64,000 nucleotides of DNA from Acidovorax sp. 107 (GCF_003058055.1 NZ_QBTZ01000001.1:4172001-4236000); one strand, 5' to 3'. Counted from the stretch's first letter, positions 26,804-36,937 are shown. Numbers and translations: made by a program. The notes: generated by a model from the sequence alone, not told the origin.

Positions 26804-28219
26804 ATGGCCCACGAATTCAAAGAAATCTCGCCGAACGCCTCTGCTGGCGCCAAGGTCACCAACTGGTTCGAGAACCGGTTCCCGACGGCCTTTGACGCCT
26901 ACAAGGTGCACATGTCGGAGTACTACGCTCCGAAGAATTTCAACTTCTGGTACATCTTCGGCTCGCTCGCGCTGGTCGTGCTGGTGATCCAGATCGTGAC
27001 CGGGATCTTTCTGGTCATGCACTACAAGCCCGATGCCAGCCTGGCGTTCGCATCGGTCGAGTACATCATGCGGGACGTGCCCTGGGGCTGGCTGATCCGC
27101 TACATGCACTCCACGGGCGCATCGGCGTTCTTCGTGGTGGTGTACCTGCACATGTTCCGTGGCCTGATCTACGGCAGCTATCGCAAGCCCCGCGAGCTGG
27201 TCTGGATCTTCGGCTGTGCGATTTTCCTGTGCCTGATGGCCGAGGCTTTCATGGGCTATCTGCTGCCCTGGGGCCAGATGTCGTACTGGGGCGCCCAGGT
27301 GATCGTGAACCTGTTTGCCGCCATTCCCTTCGTCGGTCCTGATCTTGCATTGCTGATCCGCGGCGACTATGTGGTGGGCGATGCTACCCTGAACCGCTTC
27401 TTCAGCTTCCACGTGATTGCCGTGCCCCTGGTGCTGCTGGGCCTGGTGGTGGCGCACTTGCTGGCGCTGCACGATGTGGGCTCCAACAACCCCGACGGCG
27501 TGGAAATCAAGGGCCCCAAGGCGCCCAAGGATGCCAACGGCAAGCCGCTCGATGGCGTGCCCTTCCACCCCTACTACACGGTGCATGACATCTTCGCGCT
27601 GAGCATGTTCCTGATGGCGTTCACGGCCGTCGTGTTCTTCGCGCCCGAGTTCGGTGGCTACTTCCTCGAATACAACAACTTCATCCCTGCGGATCCGCTC
27701 AAGACCCCTGCGCACATTGCTCCGGTCTGGTACTTCACGCCGTTCTATTCGATGCTGCGTGCCATCACCAGCGAAATGATGTACGCCCTGATCGCCTGCG
27801 TGCTGGGTGGTGCAGCTGTTGGCGTGATCAAGGCAAAGCTGCCCAGCTTCATCAAGGCCGGTATCGCTGGTGCGGCCGTGGTGGTCGTGCTGCTGATGCT
27901 GTCGATCGATGCCAAGTTCTGGGGTGTCGTGGTGATGGGTGGCGCGGTGATCATTCTGTTCTTCCTGCCATGGCTGGATTTCAGCCCGGTCAAGTCGATC
28001 CGCTATCGCCCTGACTGGCACAAGTACCTGTACGGCATCTTTGTGATCAACTTCCTGATCCTGGGCTATCTGGGTGTGCAGCCCCCGTCGCCCATCGGCG
28101 AGCGTGTGTCGCAAGTGGGCACCTTGTTCTACTTTGGCTTCTTCCTGCTGATGCCCTGGTGGAGCCGCATTGGTCAAACCAAGCCAGTGCCCGATCGCGT
28201 GACCTTTGTGGCGCACTGA
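26804..28219 (+). CDS. petB: Cytochrome b of the bc1 complex
   Basis: Eight-helix membrane subunit (471 aa) with two b hemes and both quinone sites. Heme-ligand histidines are in MHSTGASAFFVVVYLHMFRG and SFHVIAVPLVLLGLVVAHLLALH. The Qo-site motif reads PVWYFTPFYSMLRA, a PVWY form instead of the PEWY of mitochondria, which I recall as common in beta- and gammaproteobacteria. ATG 26804 (MAHEFKEIS) follows a GGAGAACGAC ribosome site, so the in-frame codon at 26789 is rejected. It is followed by petC after 17 bases. Confidence 0.96.
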   Translation: MAHEFKEISPNASAGAKVTNWFENRFPTAFDAYKVHMSEYYAPKNFNFWYIFGSLALVVLVIQIVTGIFLVMHYKPDASLAFASVEYIMRDVPWGWLIRYMHSTGASAFFVVVYLHMFRGLIYGSYRKPRELVWIFGCAIFLCLMAEAFMGYLLPWGQMSYWGAQVIVNLFAAIPFVGPDLALLIRGDYVVGDATLNRFFSFHVIAVPLVLLGLVVAHLLALHDVGSNNPDGVEIKGPKAPKDANGKPLDGVPFHPYYTVHDIFALSMFLMAFTAVVFFAPEFGGYFLEYNNFIPADPLKTPAHIAPVWYFTPFYSMLRAITSEMMYALIACVLGGAAVGVIKAKLPSFIKAGIAGAAVVVVLLMLSIDAKFWGVVVMGGAVIILFFLPWLDFSPVKSIRYRPDWHKYLYGIFVINFLILGYLGVQPPSPIGERVSQVGTLFYFGFFLLMPWWSRIGQTKPVPDRVTFVAH

Positions 28220-28236
28220 GCCTGGAGATAACCACA

Positions 28237-28998
28237 ATGAAAAAAATCATTCTCACGTTGATCGCCGCTGTGGGCCTGGCCGCAGGGGCTGCCCATGCGG
28301 CGGGAGCCGACACCATCGCCTGGGACAAGGCGCCCAACAAGACCAATGACCTGGCCTCGTTGCAAAACGGTGCCAAGGTGTTCGTCAACTACTGCCTGAG
28401 CTGCCACTCGGCGGCTTACATGCGGTTCAACCGCCTGCGCGACATCGGCCTGACCGAGCAGCAGATCAAGGACAACCTGCTGTTCACCACCGACAAGGTG
28501 GGTGAAACCATGAAGGCTTCCATTGATCCCAAGCAGGCCAAGGAGTGGTTTGGTGCCAACCCCCCCGACCTTACCGTGATCGCGCGTTCGCGCGCAGGGC
28601 ACGGTGGCACCGGGGCTGACTACCTGTACACGTTCCTGCGCACGTTCTACCGTGACGACACCAAGGCCACGGGCTGGAACAACCTGGTTTTCCCCAGCGT
28701 GGGCATGCCCCATGTGCTCTGGCAGCTTCAGGGCGATCGCCGCCCGGTGTTTGAAGAGCACGAGAGCCACGGCCACAAGACCCAGGTGTTCAAGGGCTGG
28801 GAGCAGATCACGCCCGGCACGATGACACCTCTGCAGTTCGACCAGAACATTGGTGATCTGGTGAACTATCTGCAGTGGATGGGTGAGCCCGCACAAAATA
28901 CCCGCTGGCGCGTGGGCGTCTGGGTGTTGATTTTCCTGGGCGTGTTCACAGTGATTGCCTGGCGCCTGAACGCTGCGTTCTGGAAGGACGTGAAGTAA
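28237..28998 (+). CDS. petC: Cytochrome c1 of the bc1 complex
   Basis: Membrane-anchored c-type cytochrome (253 aa), the exit point for electrons from the complex. The signal peptide (MKKIILTLIAAVGLAAGAAHA) is followed by the heme-binding CLSCH in NYCLSCHSAAYMRFNRL. The sixth ligand Met is probably in FPSVGMPHVLWQL. The C-terminal helix (GVWVLIFLGVFTVIAWRLNAAFW) anchors it. ATG 28237 follows GGAGAT at good spacing; an earlier in-frame codon inside petB is rejected. Two stem-loops follow the stop. Confidence 0.96.
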   Translation: MKKIILTLIAAVGLAAGAAHAAGADTIAWDKAPNKTNDLASLQNGAKVFVNYCLSCHSAAYMRFNRLRDIGLTEQQIKDNLLFTTDKVGETMKASIDPKQAKEWFGANPPDLTVIARSRAGHGGTGADYLYTFLRTFYRDDTKATGWNNLVFPSVGMPHVLWQLQGDRRPVFEEHESHGHKTQVFKGWEQITPGTMTPLQFDQNIGDLVNYLQWMGEPAQNTRWRVGVWVLIFLGVFTVIAWRLNAAFWKDVK

Positions 28999-29016
28999 AC
29001 GCCAGATCCATTTCCC

Positions 29017-29078
29017 GCACCCTTCGGGGTGCCATTGGATTTATTGCAGAGTGGGCGCTTTTGGCGTCCCACTCTTTT
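29017..29078 (+). terminator. Tandem stem-loops ending petABC
   Basis: First hairpin GCACCC-TTCG-GGGTGC (29017-29032), second GAGTGGGCGC-TTTT-GGCG-TCCCACTC (29049-29074) with one bulge, followed by TTTT. They lie between petC and sspA; the second has the shape of a rho-independent terminator. Confidence 0.7.
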
Positions 29079-29099
29079 GATTTTTAGGAGCCTCCCACC

Positions 29100-29711
29100 A
29101 TGATGGTGCTTTACTCGGGTACGACCTGTCCCTTCTCCCACCGCTGCCGTTTTGTCCTGTTTGAAAAAGGCATGGACTTTGAAATCCGCGATGTGGACCT
29201 GTACAACAAGCCCGAAGACATCAGCGTGATGAATCCGTACGGCCAGGTGCCGATTCTGGTTGAGCGCGACCTGATTCTGTACGAGTCGAACATCATCAAC
29301 GAGTACATCGACGAGCGCTTCCCCCATCCGCAGCTGATGCCCGGTGACCCGGTGGATCGCGCCCGCGTGCGCCTGTTCCTGCTCAACTTCGAGAAGGAGC
29401 TGTTCGTGCATGTGAACACGCTTGAGTCGCGTGCGACCAAGGGCAACGAGAAGGCACTGGAGAAGGCGCGCGCGCACATTCGCGACCGCCTGACCCAGCT
29501 GGCCCCCGTGTTCCTCAAGAACAAGTACATGCTGGGCGACAACTTCTCGATGCTGGACGTGGCCATCGCGCCGCTGCTGTGGCGCCTGGATTACTACGGC
29601 ATTGACCTCTCCAAGAATGCGGCCCCGCTGCTGAAGTACGCGGAGCGCATTTTCTCGCGCCCGGCCTATATCGAAGCACTGACTCCGTCCGAAAAGGTCA
29701 TGCGCAAGTAA
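29100..29711 (+). CDS. sspA: Stringent starvation protein A
   Basis: RNA-polymerase-associated protein (203 aa) with a glutathione S-transferase fold but no transferase role in the family. The thioredoxin-like N-terminal half reads LYSGTTCPFSHRCRFVLFEKGMDFEI, then NPYGQVPILVERDLILYESNIINEYIDERFPHPQLMP, a close match to SspA. The helical C-terminal half follows. AGGAG at 29086-29090 favours ATG 29100; ATG 29103 is the next codon. It forms the usual pair with sspB, 50 bases downstream. Confidence 0.93.
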   Translation: MMVLYSGTTCPFSHRCRFVLFEKGMDFEIRDVDLYNKPEDISVMNPYGQVPILVERDLILYESNIINEYIDERFPHPQLMPGDPVDRARVRLFLLNFEKELFVHVNTLESRATKGNEKALEKARAHIRDRLTQLAPVFLKNKYMLGDNFSMLDVAIAPLLWRLDYYGIDLSKNAAPLLKYAERIFSRPAYIEALTPSEKVMRK

Positions 29712-29761
29712 GCAGCGGCCTGCAGACTTCATTTCCTCCACCGCAGCCGTAACACCGCCTC

Positions 29762-30298
29762 ATGACCGCACAGGAATCGACCTCCACGCGCCCCTATCTC
29801 ATTCGTGCCCTGTACGAATGGTGCACCGACAACGGGCTGACGCCTTATGTGGCGGTGCGTGTGGACGAGTCCGTGCAGGTGCCCCGCGAGTATGTGAAGG
29901 ACGGCGAGATTGTCCTGAACATCAGTTTTGACGCAACGAGCGCGCTCCAACTGGGCAACGAGTTCATTGAATTCAAGGCCCGGTTTGGTGGCAAGCCCCG
30001 TGAAATCCTGGTGCCCGTAGGCCGTGTGATCGCCATCTATGCCCGTGAGAATGGCCAGGGCATGGCGTTCCCGCCTCCGGTGGATCTGTTGTCGTCTGCG
30101 GATGGTGCTCCCGGCGCGCTGCCTTCAAATGCGGCACCGACCCCCTTGCAAAACGAAGAGGCTGTCGCTGCCCCTGCCGAAGACCGCGTCGTGCAGCTGG
30201 TGGGCGTGGAAGATGGCCACAAGGACGATGGCGGCGATGCGCCCCGGCCGCCGCCCGCCCAAGGCGGTGCACGCCCCTCGCTCAAGCGCATCAAATAG
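29762..30298 (+). CDS. sspB: ClpXP protease specificity-enhancing factor SspB
   Basis: Adaptor (178 aa) that delivers ssrA-tagged and other proteins to ClpXP. The N-terminal domain matches the family: RPYLIRALYEWCTDNGLTPYVAVRVDESVQVPREYVKDGEIVLNIS, with GKPREILVPVGRVIAIYARENGQGM as the substrate-groove strands. A flexible Ala/Pro-rich linker follows, then the conserved C-terminal ClpX-binding peptide (RPSLKRIK). Both functional ends are therefore present. Confidence 0.93.
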   Translation: MTAQESTSTRPYLIRALYEWCTDNGLTPYVAVRVDESVQVPREYVKDGEIVLNISFDATSALQLGNEFIEFKARFGGKPREILVPVGRVIAIYARENGQGMAFPPPVDLLSSADGAPGALPSNAAPTPLQNEEAVAAPAEDRVVQLVGVEDGHKDDGGDAPRPPPAQGGARPSLKRIK

Positions 30299-30311
30299 CT
30301 GCAGTTTCAAA

Positions 30312-30338
30312 TTTCAGGCAGTTTTTACGGGATAAAAT
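30312..30338 (+). promoter_or_regulatory. Possible tRNA-Thr promoter
   Basis: TAAAAT at 30333-30338 sits 10 bases before the tRNA 5' end, which is the right distance for a -10. TTTCAG at 30312-30317 is a weak -35 at 15 bases spacing. Confidence 0.4.
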
Positions 30339-30347
30339 ACTGCCTTC

Positions 30348-30423
30348 GCCGGTTTAGCTCAGTTGGTAGAGCACCCGCCTTGTAAGCGGTAGGTCGTCAG
30401 TTCGATTCCGACAACCGGCACCA
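30348..30423 (+). tRNA. tRNA-Thr (anticodon TGT)
   Basis: A 76-base cloverleaf with acceptor GCCGGTT/AACCGGC, the D-arm GCTCAGTTGGTAGAGC, anticodon stem CCGCC/GGCGG-type pairing around loop CTTGTAA with TGT at 30381-30383, and T-arm with TTCGATTCC. The 3' CCA is encoded. It lies between sspB and the convergent DUF721-like gene. Confidence 0.96.
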
Positions 30424-30467
30424 TGTTTCTTCTTTTGTTCTGCATTCCCTGGCACTGACGCTGGCCG

Positions 30468-30767
30468 TCAGGTTTGAACTTTCAGGCGAATCGCGTTAAC
30501 CTCCCACCCCCGACTGCGCAGATGCGCCTGCAAAGCAGGCAGCAGTTGGCGTATTTTTGCCGCTGCGGCGTTGCTCTTGACCAGCAGGCACCAGCTATCC
30601 CCGTCAATGGGGCCTGCCTGGACTGCTGGACGCAATGCGGCGGGAATCAGCAATTCAATGGCCTTGAGCCGATCACTGGAGTCGCGTGTCAGCGCTGTGA
30701 GCTTCGCCAGCGTGGGGGATTCCTCACTGGCTTGCTGCAGGGTGACGGCGTAGTGGCGGCGGTTCAT
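30468..30767 (-). CDS. DUF721 / DciA-like protein
   Basis: A 99-residue basic protein. It contains DRLKAIELLIPAALRPAVQAGPIDGDSWCLLVKSNAAAAKIRQLLPALQ, which resembles the DUF721 core (a W-x-L-x-V strand then an alpha segment with LRQLLP). DciA proteins of this family help load the replicative helicase in bacteria without DnaC. The location upstream of secA next to an M23 peptidase fits the gene order I recall for DUF721 in betaproteobacteria. It is short and the match is by eye, so the assignment is moderate. It is divergent from the M23 gene, 32 bases away. Confidence 0.6.
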   Translation of the reverse strand: MNRRHYAVTLQQASEESPTLAKLTALTRDSSDRLKAIELLIPAALRPAVQAGPIDGDSWCLLVKSNAAAAKIRQLLPALQAHLRSRGWEVNAIRLKVQT

Positions 30768-30799
30768 GGTGTGGCGCCTTCGGGCGTGGAGTATGGGCA

Positions 30800-31783
30800 G
30801 TGCATTTGATTATCACGGACGCCAGACTGGCGCGCAGTCGGGCCATTCATTTGTCTGGCACGCGCCTGGTTCTGGTGGGCCTTGCTGTGTCACTGTGCCT
30901 GATGGTGGTTGCGGCGGGGCTGTACCACTGGGTGTTTCTGAAAGGGGCGCGTGAAGGGTGGCCCGTCGTGGGCTCGCTGGTGCGCCTGGTGGTCAAGGAC
31001 GAGTTTGCGGAGCGCGACCGTTTCATGCGTGCCAACCTCGACGCCATGGCCCGGCGTGTGGGCGAAATGCAGGCGCGCATGGTGCAGCTGGAGTCGCTGG
31101 GAGACCGTGTGCTGGGTCTTGCGGGCATGGCACCCGCCGACATCCAGAAGCCGGATGCACGCGGTGGTGCTTTGGTGAGTGCACGCAACCTGTCCATGGA
31201 GGAGCTGCAAACCACGCTGGATGAGCTGGAGCGCCTGACCAACCAACGTGTGGATCTGATGACGGTGCTGGAGTCCCGTCTGTTCGATCAGCACATCCGC
31301 AAGAAGATGATCCCTACCCATGCACCCGTCACGGGGCGTGTCGCGGGTTCGGGCTTTGGCTGGCGGGTCGATCCCATCACGGGGCAGTCGGCGTTGCACA
31401 CGGGGCTGGATTTCCAGGCCGATACGGGCACTTCGATCCTGGCAGCCGCCGGGGGCGTGGTTGTGACCCAGGAATACCACCCCGCCTACGGCAACATGAT
31501 CGAGGTAGATCACGGCAATCAGCTGGTGACGCGCTATGCCCATGCTTCGCGCGTCCTGGTCAAGCAGGGCGACATCGTGCGCCGCGGACAAAAGATTGCG
31601 GAGATTGGCACAACAGGGCGTTCAACGGGGCCGCATCTGCACTTTGAGGTATTGGTGCAGGGCGTTTTTCAGGACCCGCAGAAGTTCCTGAACGCGGGAG
31701 CCACGGCCACCGGCCCGCAGGTGGCAGCCGTTCAGCCCTCCGCATTGGCAGGACAGCGGTCCGCGCCGGCACCAGGCAGGTAA
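30800..31783 (+). CDS. M23 family metallopeptidase
   Basis: Probable periplasmic LytM-type peptidase (327 aa). A single N-terminal helix (LVLVGLAVSLCLMVVAAGLYHWVFL) anchors it, a coiled-coil-like region follows (about residues 70-165), and the peptidase domain occupies residues 175-300. Zinc and active-site motifs are HTGLDFQADTGTSILAAAGGVV and the HLHFEV motif in GPHLHFEVLVQG, and they look intact. Whether it cuts cross-links itself or activates amidases cannot be told. The start is GTG 30800. A TAAAAT box overlapping its stop could serve secA. Confidence 0.88.
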   Translation: MHLIITDARLARSRAIHLSGTRLVLVGLAVSLCLMVVAAGLYHWVFLKGAREGWPVVGSLVRLVVKDEFAERDRFMRANLDAMARRVGEMQARMVQLESLGDRVLGLAGMAPADIQKPDARGGALVSARNLSMEELQTTLDELERLTNQRVDLMTVLESRLFDQHIRKKMIPTHAPVTGRVAGSGFGWRVDPITGQSALHTGLDFQADTGTSILAAAGGVVVTQEYHPAYGNMIEVDHGNQLVTRYAHASRVLVKQGDIVRRGQKIAEIGTTGRSTGPHLHFEVLVQGVFQDPQKFLNAGATATGPQVAAVQPSALAGQRSAPAPGR

Positions 31784-31919
31784 AATCGCGGGTCCGGCGT
31801 TCTGTGCCTGGGTTGCAATGCTTGCAATCGCGGTCGCAGCACCCACCTGAACTCAATTCATCTTAGGGATTTCGGTCGCTTGGCGCGCTGATTGCAGCGG
31901 GACAGGCGGTCCTGTTCGC

Positions 31920-34676
31920 ATGGCCACCAACTTCCTCACCAAAATATTCGGCAGCCGCAATGACCGGCTTCTCAAGCAGTACCGCAAGACGGTGACCCGC
32001 ATCAATGCGATGGAGCCCGAGTACGAGAAGCTGTCGGACGAGCAGCTCCGGGCCAAGACGCAGGAGTTCAAGGACCGCGTGGCCAAGGGCGAGACGCTGG
32101 ACAACATCCTGCCCGAAGCCTTTGCCGTGGTGCGCGAGGGCTCCAAACGCATCATGAAGATGCGGCACTTTGATGTGCAGCTGCTGGGTGGCATGGCGTT
32201 GCACTTTGGCAAGATCGCCGAAATGCGCACCGGCGAGGGCAAGACCCTGACGGCCACGCTGCCGGTGTACCTCAACGCTCTGTCGAGCAAGGGCGTGCAC
32301 GTGGTGACGGTGAACGATTACCTCGCCAACCGGGATGCGCAGTGGATGGGGCGCCTGTACAACTTCCTGGGCCTCACGGTGGGTATCAACCTGCCCAATA
32401 TGCCGCGCGAAGAAAAGCAGGCGGCGTACCGGGCCGACATCACCTACGGCACCAACAATGAATACGGTTTTGACTACCTGCGCGACAACATGGTCTATGA
32501 AGCGCAGGACCGCGTGCAGCAGGGCCTGAACTTCGCCATCGTGGACGAGGTGGACTCCATCTTGATCGACGAAGCCCGTACGCCGCTCATCATCAGCGGC
32601 CAGGCCGAAGACCATACGGCGATGTACATCGCCATGAACAAGGTGGTGCCCCTGCTGGTGCGCCAGGAGGGCGAGGCAGATCCCCGCACGGGTGAGGGCG
32701 TGACCAAGCCCGGTGACTTCACGCTGGACGAAAAAACCCACCAGGTGTTCCTGACCGAACAGGGCCATGAAACTGCTGAACGCATTCTGGCGTCGCATGG
32801 CCTGATCGCCGAAGGCGCTTCGGTGTACGACCCGGCCAACATCACGCTGATGCACCACCTGTATGCGGCGCTGCGGGCCAATCATCTGTACCACCGCGAC
32901 CAGCACTATGTGGTGCAAAACGGCGAGATCGTCATCGTGGACGAATTCACCGGCCGCCTGATGTCGGGTCGCCGCTGGAGCGAAGGCCTGCACCAGGCCG
33001 TGGAAGCCAAGGAAGGTGTGAACATCCAGGCCGAGAACCAGACGCTGGCCTCCATCACCTTCCAGAACTACTTCCGCCTGTACAACAAGCTGGCTGGCAT
33101 GACCGGTACGGCCGACACCGAGGCCTATGAGTTCCAGGAAATCTATGGCCTGGAAACCACGGTCATTCCACCCAACCGCCCGAGCAAGCGCGACGACCAG
33201 CTGGACCGCGTGTACAAGACCACGCGCGAGAAGTACGAAGCCGCTATCAAGGACATTCGCGAATGCCACGAGCGCGGCCAGCCCGTATTGGTGGGGACCA
33301 CGTCGATCGAGAACTCCGAAATCATCGACCAGTTGCTGAACAAGGAAGGCCTGCCGCACCAGGTGCTCAATGCCAAGCAGCACGCCCGCGAGGCCGATAT
33401 CGTGGCCCAGGCGGGTCGCGAGGGCATGATCACCATCGCCACCAACATGGCCGGCCGTGGTACCGACATCGTACTGGGCGGCAACATCGAGAAGGACGTG
33501 GCGGCCATCGAGGCGGACGAATCCCTGTCCGAGTCCGAGCGCACCGCCAAGGTGGCCGCGCTGCGCGAACAGTGGAAGGTGGACCACGAGAAGGTCAAGG
33601 CGCTGGGCGGCCTGCGCATCATCGCCACCGAGCGCCATGAGTCGCGCCGCATCGACAACCAGCTGCGTGGCCGTTCGGGCCGCCAGGGCGACCCTGGTTC
33701 CTCGCGTTTCTATCTGAGCCTGGATGACTCGCTGATGCGCATCTTCGCGGGCGACCGCGTCAAGGCGATCATGGACCGCCTGAAGATGCCCGATGGCGAA
33801 GCCATCGAAGCGGGCATCGTGACCCGCAGCATCGAGTCTGCCCAGCGCAAGGTCGAGGCCCGCAACTTCGACATCCGCAAGCAGTTGCTGGAGTACGACG
33901 ATGTGGCCAATGACCAGCGCAAGGTGATCTACCAGCAACGCAACGACATCCTGGATGCTTCGGACCTGTCGGACGTGATCGCTGCTATGCGCGAAGACTG
34001 CATGACCGATCTGGTGCGCCAGTATGTGCCTGCCGAATCGGTGGAGGAGCAGTGGGATCTGGCCGTGCTGGAGAAGGCGCTTGCAGAAGAATGGCAGGTA
34101 TCGATTGCGCTGCAGCAGGAAGTACAAGGCGCCAATGCGATCACCGACGACGAAATCCTGGACAAGGTCCTGCAGGCTGCGCATGCCGCCTTCGACGCCA
34201 AGGTCGAGCAGGTCGGCCGCGACAACTTCACGCAGTTTGAGCGCGTGGTGCTGCTGCAGAACTTTGACTCCAACTGGCGCGATCACCTGAGCGCACTTGA
34301 CTATCTGCGCCAGGGCATCCACCTGCGCGGCTATGCGCAAAAGCAGCCCAAGCAGGAGTACAAGCGCGAAGCCTTCGAGCTATTCCGTCAGCTCATCGAC
34401 CAGGTCAAGAACGAGGTCACCAAGATTCTCATGACCGTGCAGGTGCAGTCGCAGGCGCAACTCGACCAGGCTGCGCAGGACATGGAGCAGCGCGCCGAAA
34501 GCATTGCCAACGTGACCTACACCGCACCCACCGAAACCGGCGAGGTGGAGACCACGGTGGATGCACAGACCGTGGCCCAGCAAGCTTTGCCTGAAGGCAT
34601 GCGCGTGGGTCGCAATGACCCCTGCCCCTGTGGCAGCGGCAAGAAGTACAAGCAGTGCCACGGCAAACTGGCTTGA
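31920..34676 (+). CDS. secA: Preprotein translocase ATPase SecA
   Basis: Motor ATPase of Sec export (918 aa) that pushes unfolded preproteins through SecYEG. Walker A is in [20 protein letters not shown], and the DEAD-like Walker B is [21 protein letters not shown]. The family signature [16 protein letters not shown] and the [16 protein letters not shown] motif of nucleotide-binding fold 2 are present. The C-terminal zinc tail [17 protein letters not shown] for SecB and lipid binding is complete. Length is usual for betaproteobacteria. A strong terminator follows. Confidence 0.98.
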   Translation: MATNFLTKIFGSRNDRLLKQYRKTVTRINAMEPEYEKLSDEQLRAKTQEFKDRVAKGETLDNILPEAFAVVREGSKRIMKMRHFDVQLLGGMALHFGKIAEMRTGEGKTLTATLPVYLNALSSKGVHVVTVNDYLANRDAQWMGRLYNFLGLTVGINLPNMPREEKQAAYRADITYGTNNEYGFDYLRDNMVYEAQDRVQQGLNFAIVDEVDSILIDEARTPLIISGQAEDHTAMYIAMNKVVPLLVRQEGEADPRTGEGVTKPGDFTLDEKTHQVFLTEQGHETAERILASHGLIAEGASVYDPANITLMHHLYAALRANHLYHRDQHYVVQNGEIVIVDEFTGRLMSGRRWSEGLHQAVEAKEGVNIQAENQTLASITFQNYFRLYNKLAGMTGTADTEAYEFQEIYGLETTVIPPNRPSKRDDQLDRVYKTTREKYEAAIKDIRECHERGQPVLVGTTSIENSEIIDQLLNKEGLPHQVLNAKQHAREADIVAQAGREGMITIATNMAGRGTDIVLGGNIEKDVAAIEADESLSESERTAKVAALREQWKVDHEKVKALGGLRIIATERHESRRIDNQLRGRSGRQGDPGSSRFYLSLDDSLMRIFAGDRVKAIMDRLKMPDGEAIEAGIVTRSIESAQRKVEARNFDIRKQLLEYDDVANDQRKVIYQQRNDILDASDLSDVIAAMREDCMTDLVRQYVPAESVEEQWDLAVLEKALAEEWQVSIALQQEVQGANAITDDEILDKVLQAAHAAFDAKVEQVGRDNFTQFERVVLLQNFDSNWRDHLSALDYLRQGIHLRGYAQKQPKQEYKREAFELFRQLIDQVKNEVTKILMTVQVQSQAQLDQAAQDMEQRAESIANVTYTAPTETGEVETTVDAQTVAQQALPEGMRVGRNDPCPCGSGKKYKQCHGKLA

Positions 34677-34691
34677 TTTTCTGATCCAGAC

Positions 34692-34716
34692 AACACGGGC
34701 TTCGGCCCGTGTTTTC
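34692..34716 (+). terminator. Rho-independent terminator after secA
   Basis: AACACGGGC-TTCG-GCCCGTGTT followed by TTC: a perfect 9 bp stem with a TTCG loop, 15 bases after the secA stop. Confidence 0.85.
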
Positions 34717-34772
34717 ATTGGCGCGCCACGGTTTTCCGGATAATCGGCCGCAGTTTTTTGAGAAAGACCCCC

Positions 34773-36002
34773 ATGCCCGTCAATCTAGTCGCCCCCGTTG
34801 CTGCCGATCTGCACCCCATCGCGGGTGTGCGTATCGGTGTTGCCGAAGCTGGTGTCCGCAAGGCCCACCGCAAGGACCTTACCGTGTTCCTGCTGGACGA
34901 GGGTGCCAGCGTGGCGGGCGTGTTCACGCAGAACCGCTTTTGCGCAGCGCCGGTGCAGATCAGCCGTGAGCATCTGGGCAGCGGTCAATCCATCCGCGCC
35001 ATGGTCATCAACACCGGCAACGCCAATGCGGGCACAGGGGCTGACGGTTTGGCGCGTGCACGCTCCACGTGCATTGCGCTCGCACGCCAACTGAGCGTGG
35101 CGCCCGAGCAGATTCTGCCGTTCTCGACCGGCGTGATCATGGAGCCTCTGCCCAACGACCGCATCGAAGCGGGACTGCCCGCCGCCATCGCCGACGCGCA
35201 GCCCGACCACTGGGCGCGTGCCGCCGAGGGCATCATGACCACCGACACACTGCCCAAGGCGTTCTCTGCACAGGTGCAGATCGGTGGTGCCACGGTGTCC
35301 ATCACGGGCATCAGCAAGGGCGCGGGCATGATCCGCCCCAACATGGCCACCATGCTCGGCTTCCTGGCCACGGACGCCTGTGTGGCGCCCACTGTCATGC
35401 AGCAACTGGCGCGTGAACTGGCTGACGGCTCCTTCAACCGCGTCACCATCGACGGCGACACATCGACGAATGACTCCTTCGTGGTCGTTGCCACCAACAA
35501 GGCAGCGCATGCGCCCGTGACCTCGCTCGACAGCGCGGACGGCCAAGCCCTCAAGGCTGGGATGCTCTCGGTGTCACAAAAGCTGGCGCAGGCGATCGTG
35601 CGGGACGGCGAGGGGGCGACCAAGTTCATCACAGTGCGGGTCGAAGGCGGCAAGACTGGCGACGAGTGCCGCAAGGTGGCCTACGCCATTGCCCATTCGC
35701 CGTTGGTCAAGACGGCCTTTTTTGCCAGCGACCCCAACCTGGGCCGCATCCTGGCGGCCGTGGGCTACGCCGGCATTGACGACCTGGACCAGACCGGCAT
35801 CGACCTGTACCTGGACGATGTGCATGTGGCGCTGCAAGGGGGGCGCAATCCTGCCTATCGCGAAGAAGACGGCCAGCGGGTGATGAAGCAGAGCGAGATC
35901 ACCGTGAGGGTGCTACTCGGGCGCGGTACCGCAGCGGACACGGTGTGGACCTGCGACTTCAGCCACGAGTACGTGACCATCAACGCCGACTATCGCTCGT
36001 GA
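34773..36002 (+). CDS. argJ: Bifunctional ornithine acetyltransferase / N-acetylglutamate synthase
   Basis: Arginine pathway enzyme (409 aa) that transfers the acetyl group from N-acetylornithine to glutamate and in many species also uses acetyl-CoA. It matures by self-cleavage at a conserved Thr, seen in [21 protein letters not shown], with cleavage expected before the Thr of ATMLGF. Other blocks are [29 protein letters not shown] and [18 protein letters not shown] 34773 (MPVNLVAP) is preferred over an in-frame start 5 codons earlier. Confidence 0.95.
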   Translation: MPVNLVAPVAADLHPIAGVRIGVAEAGVRKAHRKDLTVFLLDEGASVAGVFTQNRFCAAPVQISREHLGSGQSIRAMVINTGNANAGTGADGLARARSTCIALARQLSVAPEQILPFSTGVIMEPLPNDRIEAGLPAAIADAQPDHWARAAEGIMTTDTLPKAFSAQVQIGGATVSITGISKGAGMIRPNMATMLGFLATDACVAPTVMQQLARELADGSFNRVTIDGDTSTNDSFVVVATNKAAHAPVTSLDSADGQALKAGMLSVSQKLAQAIVRDGEGATKFITVRVEGGKTGDECRKVAYAIAHSPLVKTAFFASDPNLGRILAAVGYAGIDDLDQTGIDLYLDDVHVALQGGRNPAYREEDGQRVMKQSEITVRVLLGRGTAADTVWTCDFSHEYVTINADYRS

Positions 36003-36010
36003 GTTGGTTT

Positions 36011-36060
36011 TTGCTATCTTTGTGATAGCTGTTGAGGCATATTTCACTAGCGCATGTCGC
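36011..36060 (+). repeat. Dispersed intergenic hairpin repeat, copy 6
   Basis: TTGCTATCTTTGTGATAGCT, then GTTGAGGCATATTTCACTAGCGC. It has the longer 5' TTGCTAT module shared with copies 7, 8 and 10. It fills the argJ-DUF815 gap and ends 4 bases before the DUF815 start codon. Confidence 0.78.
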
Positions 36061-36064
36061 CACA

Positions 36065-36937
36065 ATGAACGAAAAATTTGAACGCTTGGTCGAGCGTGCC
36101 GAGCAGCTCATCGCACGTATCGAATCTGTATTGCCCCAGCCGCTGGGGGCTCCCGACTGGTCCGCCTCCATTGCCTGGCGCTACCGCAAGCGCAGCAGTG
36201 GGCATGGCGCGCTGGAGCCCGTGCGCCACGTGGGCGCGATGCGGCTGGAGGACCTCAAGGAAATCGATCCGCAAAAAGAAAAGATTGAGCGCAACACGCA
36301 GCAGTTTGTGCAGGGCAAGCCCGCCAACAATGTGCTGCTGACCGGTGCGCGTGGCACCGGCAAGTCGTCGCTCATCAAGGCCTGCCTGAACGCCTATGCG
36401 GCCGAAGGCCTGCGCCTGATCGAGGTGGACAAGGCCGACCTGACCGATCTGCCGGACATCGTGGATGTGGTGTCTGACCGGCCCGAGAAATTCATCGTCT
36501 TCTGCGACGACCTGAGCTTTGAGGACGGCGAGCCAGGCTACAAGGCGCTCAAGTCGATTCTCGACGGCTCGGTGGCGGCCGCCACACCCAATGTGCTGAT
36601 CTACGCCACGAGCAACCGGCGCCACCTGCTGCCGGAGTACATGGCCGACAACCTCACCTACACCCATACCGAAGACGGCGAGGTGCACCCGGGCGAGGTG
36701 GTGGAGGAGAAGATCTCTCTGTCGGAGCGGTTTGGCCTGTGGGTCAGCTTCTACCCGTTCAGCCAGCAGGAGTACCTGACCATCGTGGGGCAGTGGCTAT
36801 CGTCGTTCGGTGTGCCTGCGCAGGCTATTGAGGAAGCGCGGCCTGAGGCGCTGGTCTGGGCGCTGGAGCGTGGCTCGCGCAGCGGTCGCGTGGCGTACCA
36901 GTTTGCGCGTGACTATGCGGGGCGCCATGGTGGCTGA
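36065..36937 (+). CDS. DUF815 family P-loop ATPase
   Basis: A 290-residue AAA-like ATPase. Walker A is NNVLLTGARGTGKSSLIKA, Walker B is KFIVFCDDLSFEDGE, and a sensor-like NVLIYATSNRRHLLPEYMADN follows, all typical of DUF815. After Walker B, the SLSERFGLWVSFYPFSQQEYL segment resembles lid regions of AAA+ proteins. The function is not established to my knowledge. ATG 36065 is chosen because upstream codons lie in a dispersed repeat. It overlaps the Nudix gene by 11 bases, so the two are co-expressed. Confidence 0.85.
   Translation: MNEKFERLVERAEQLIARIESVLPQPLGAPDWSASIAWRYRKRSSGHGALEPVRHVGAMRLEDLKEIDPQKEKIERNTQQFVQGKPANNVLLTGARGTGKSSLIKACLNAYAAEGLRLIEVDKADLTDLPDIVDVVSDRPEKFIVFCDDLSFEDGEPGYKALKSILDGSVAAATPNVLIYATSNRRHLLPEYMADNLTYTHTEDGEVHPGEVVEEKISLSERFGLWVSFYPFSQQEYLTIVGQWLSSFGVPAQAIEEARPEALVWALERGSRSGRVAYQFARDYAGRHGG

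Noticed and set aside
30293..30320. AATAGCTGCAGTTTC after sspB, similar to the start of the dispersed repeat
   Set aside because: Only about 10 bases match and there is no right arm.
31863..34340. An 825-codon open frame antisense to secA
   Set aside because: It mirrors the codon pattern of secA in GC-rich DNA, is rich in His, Arg and Gln as shadows are, and has no recognisable motif or ribosome site.
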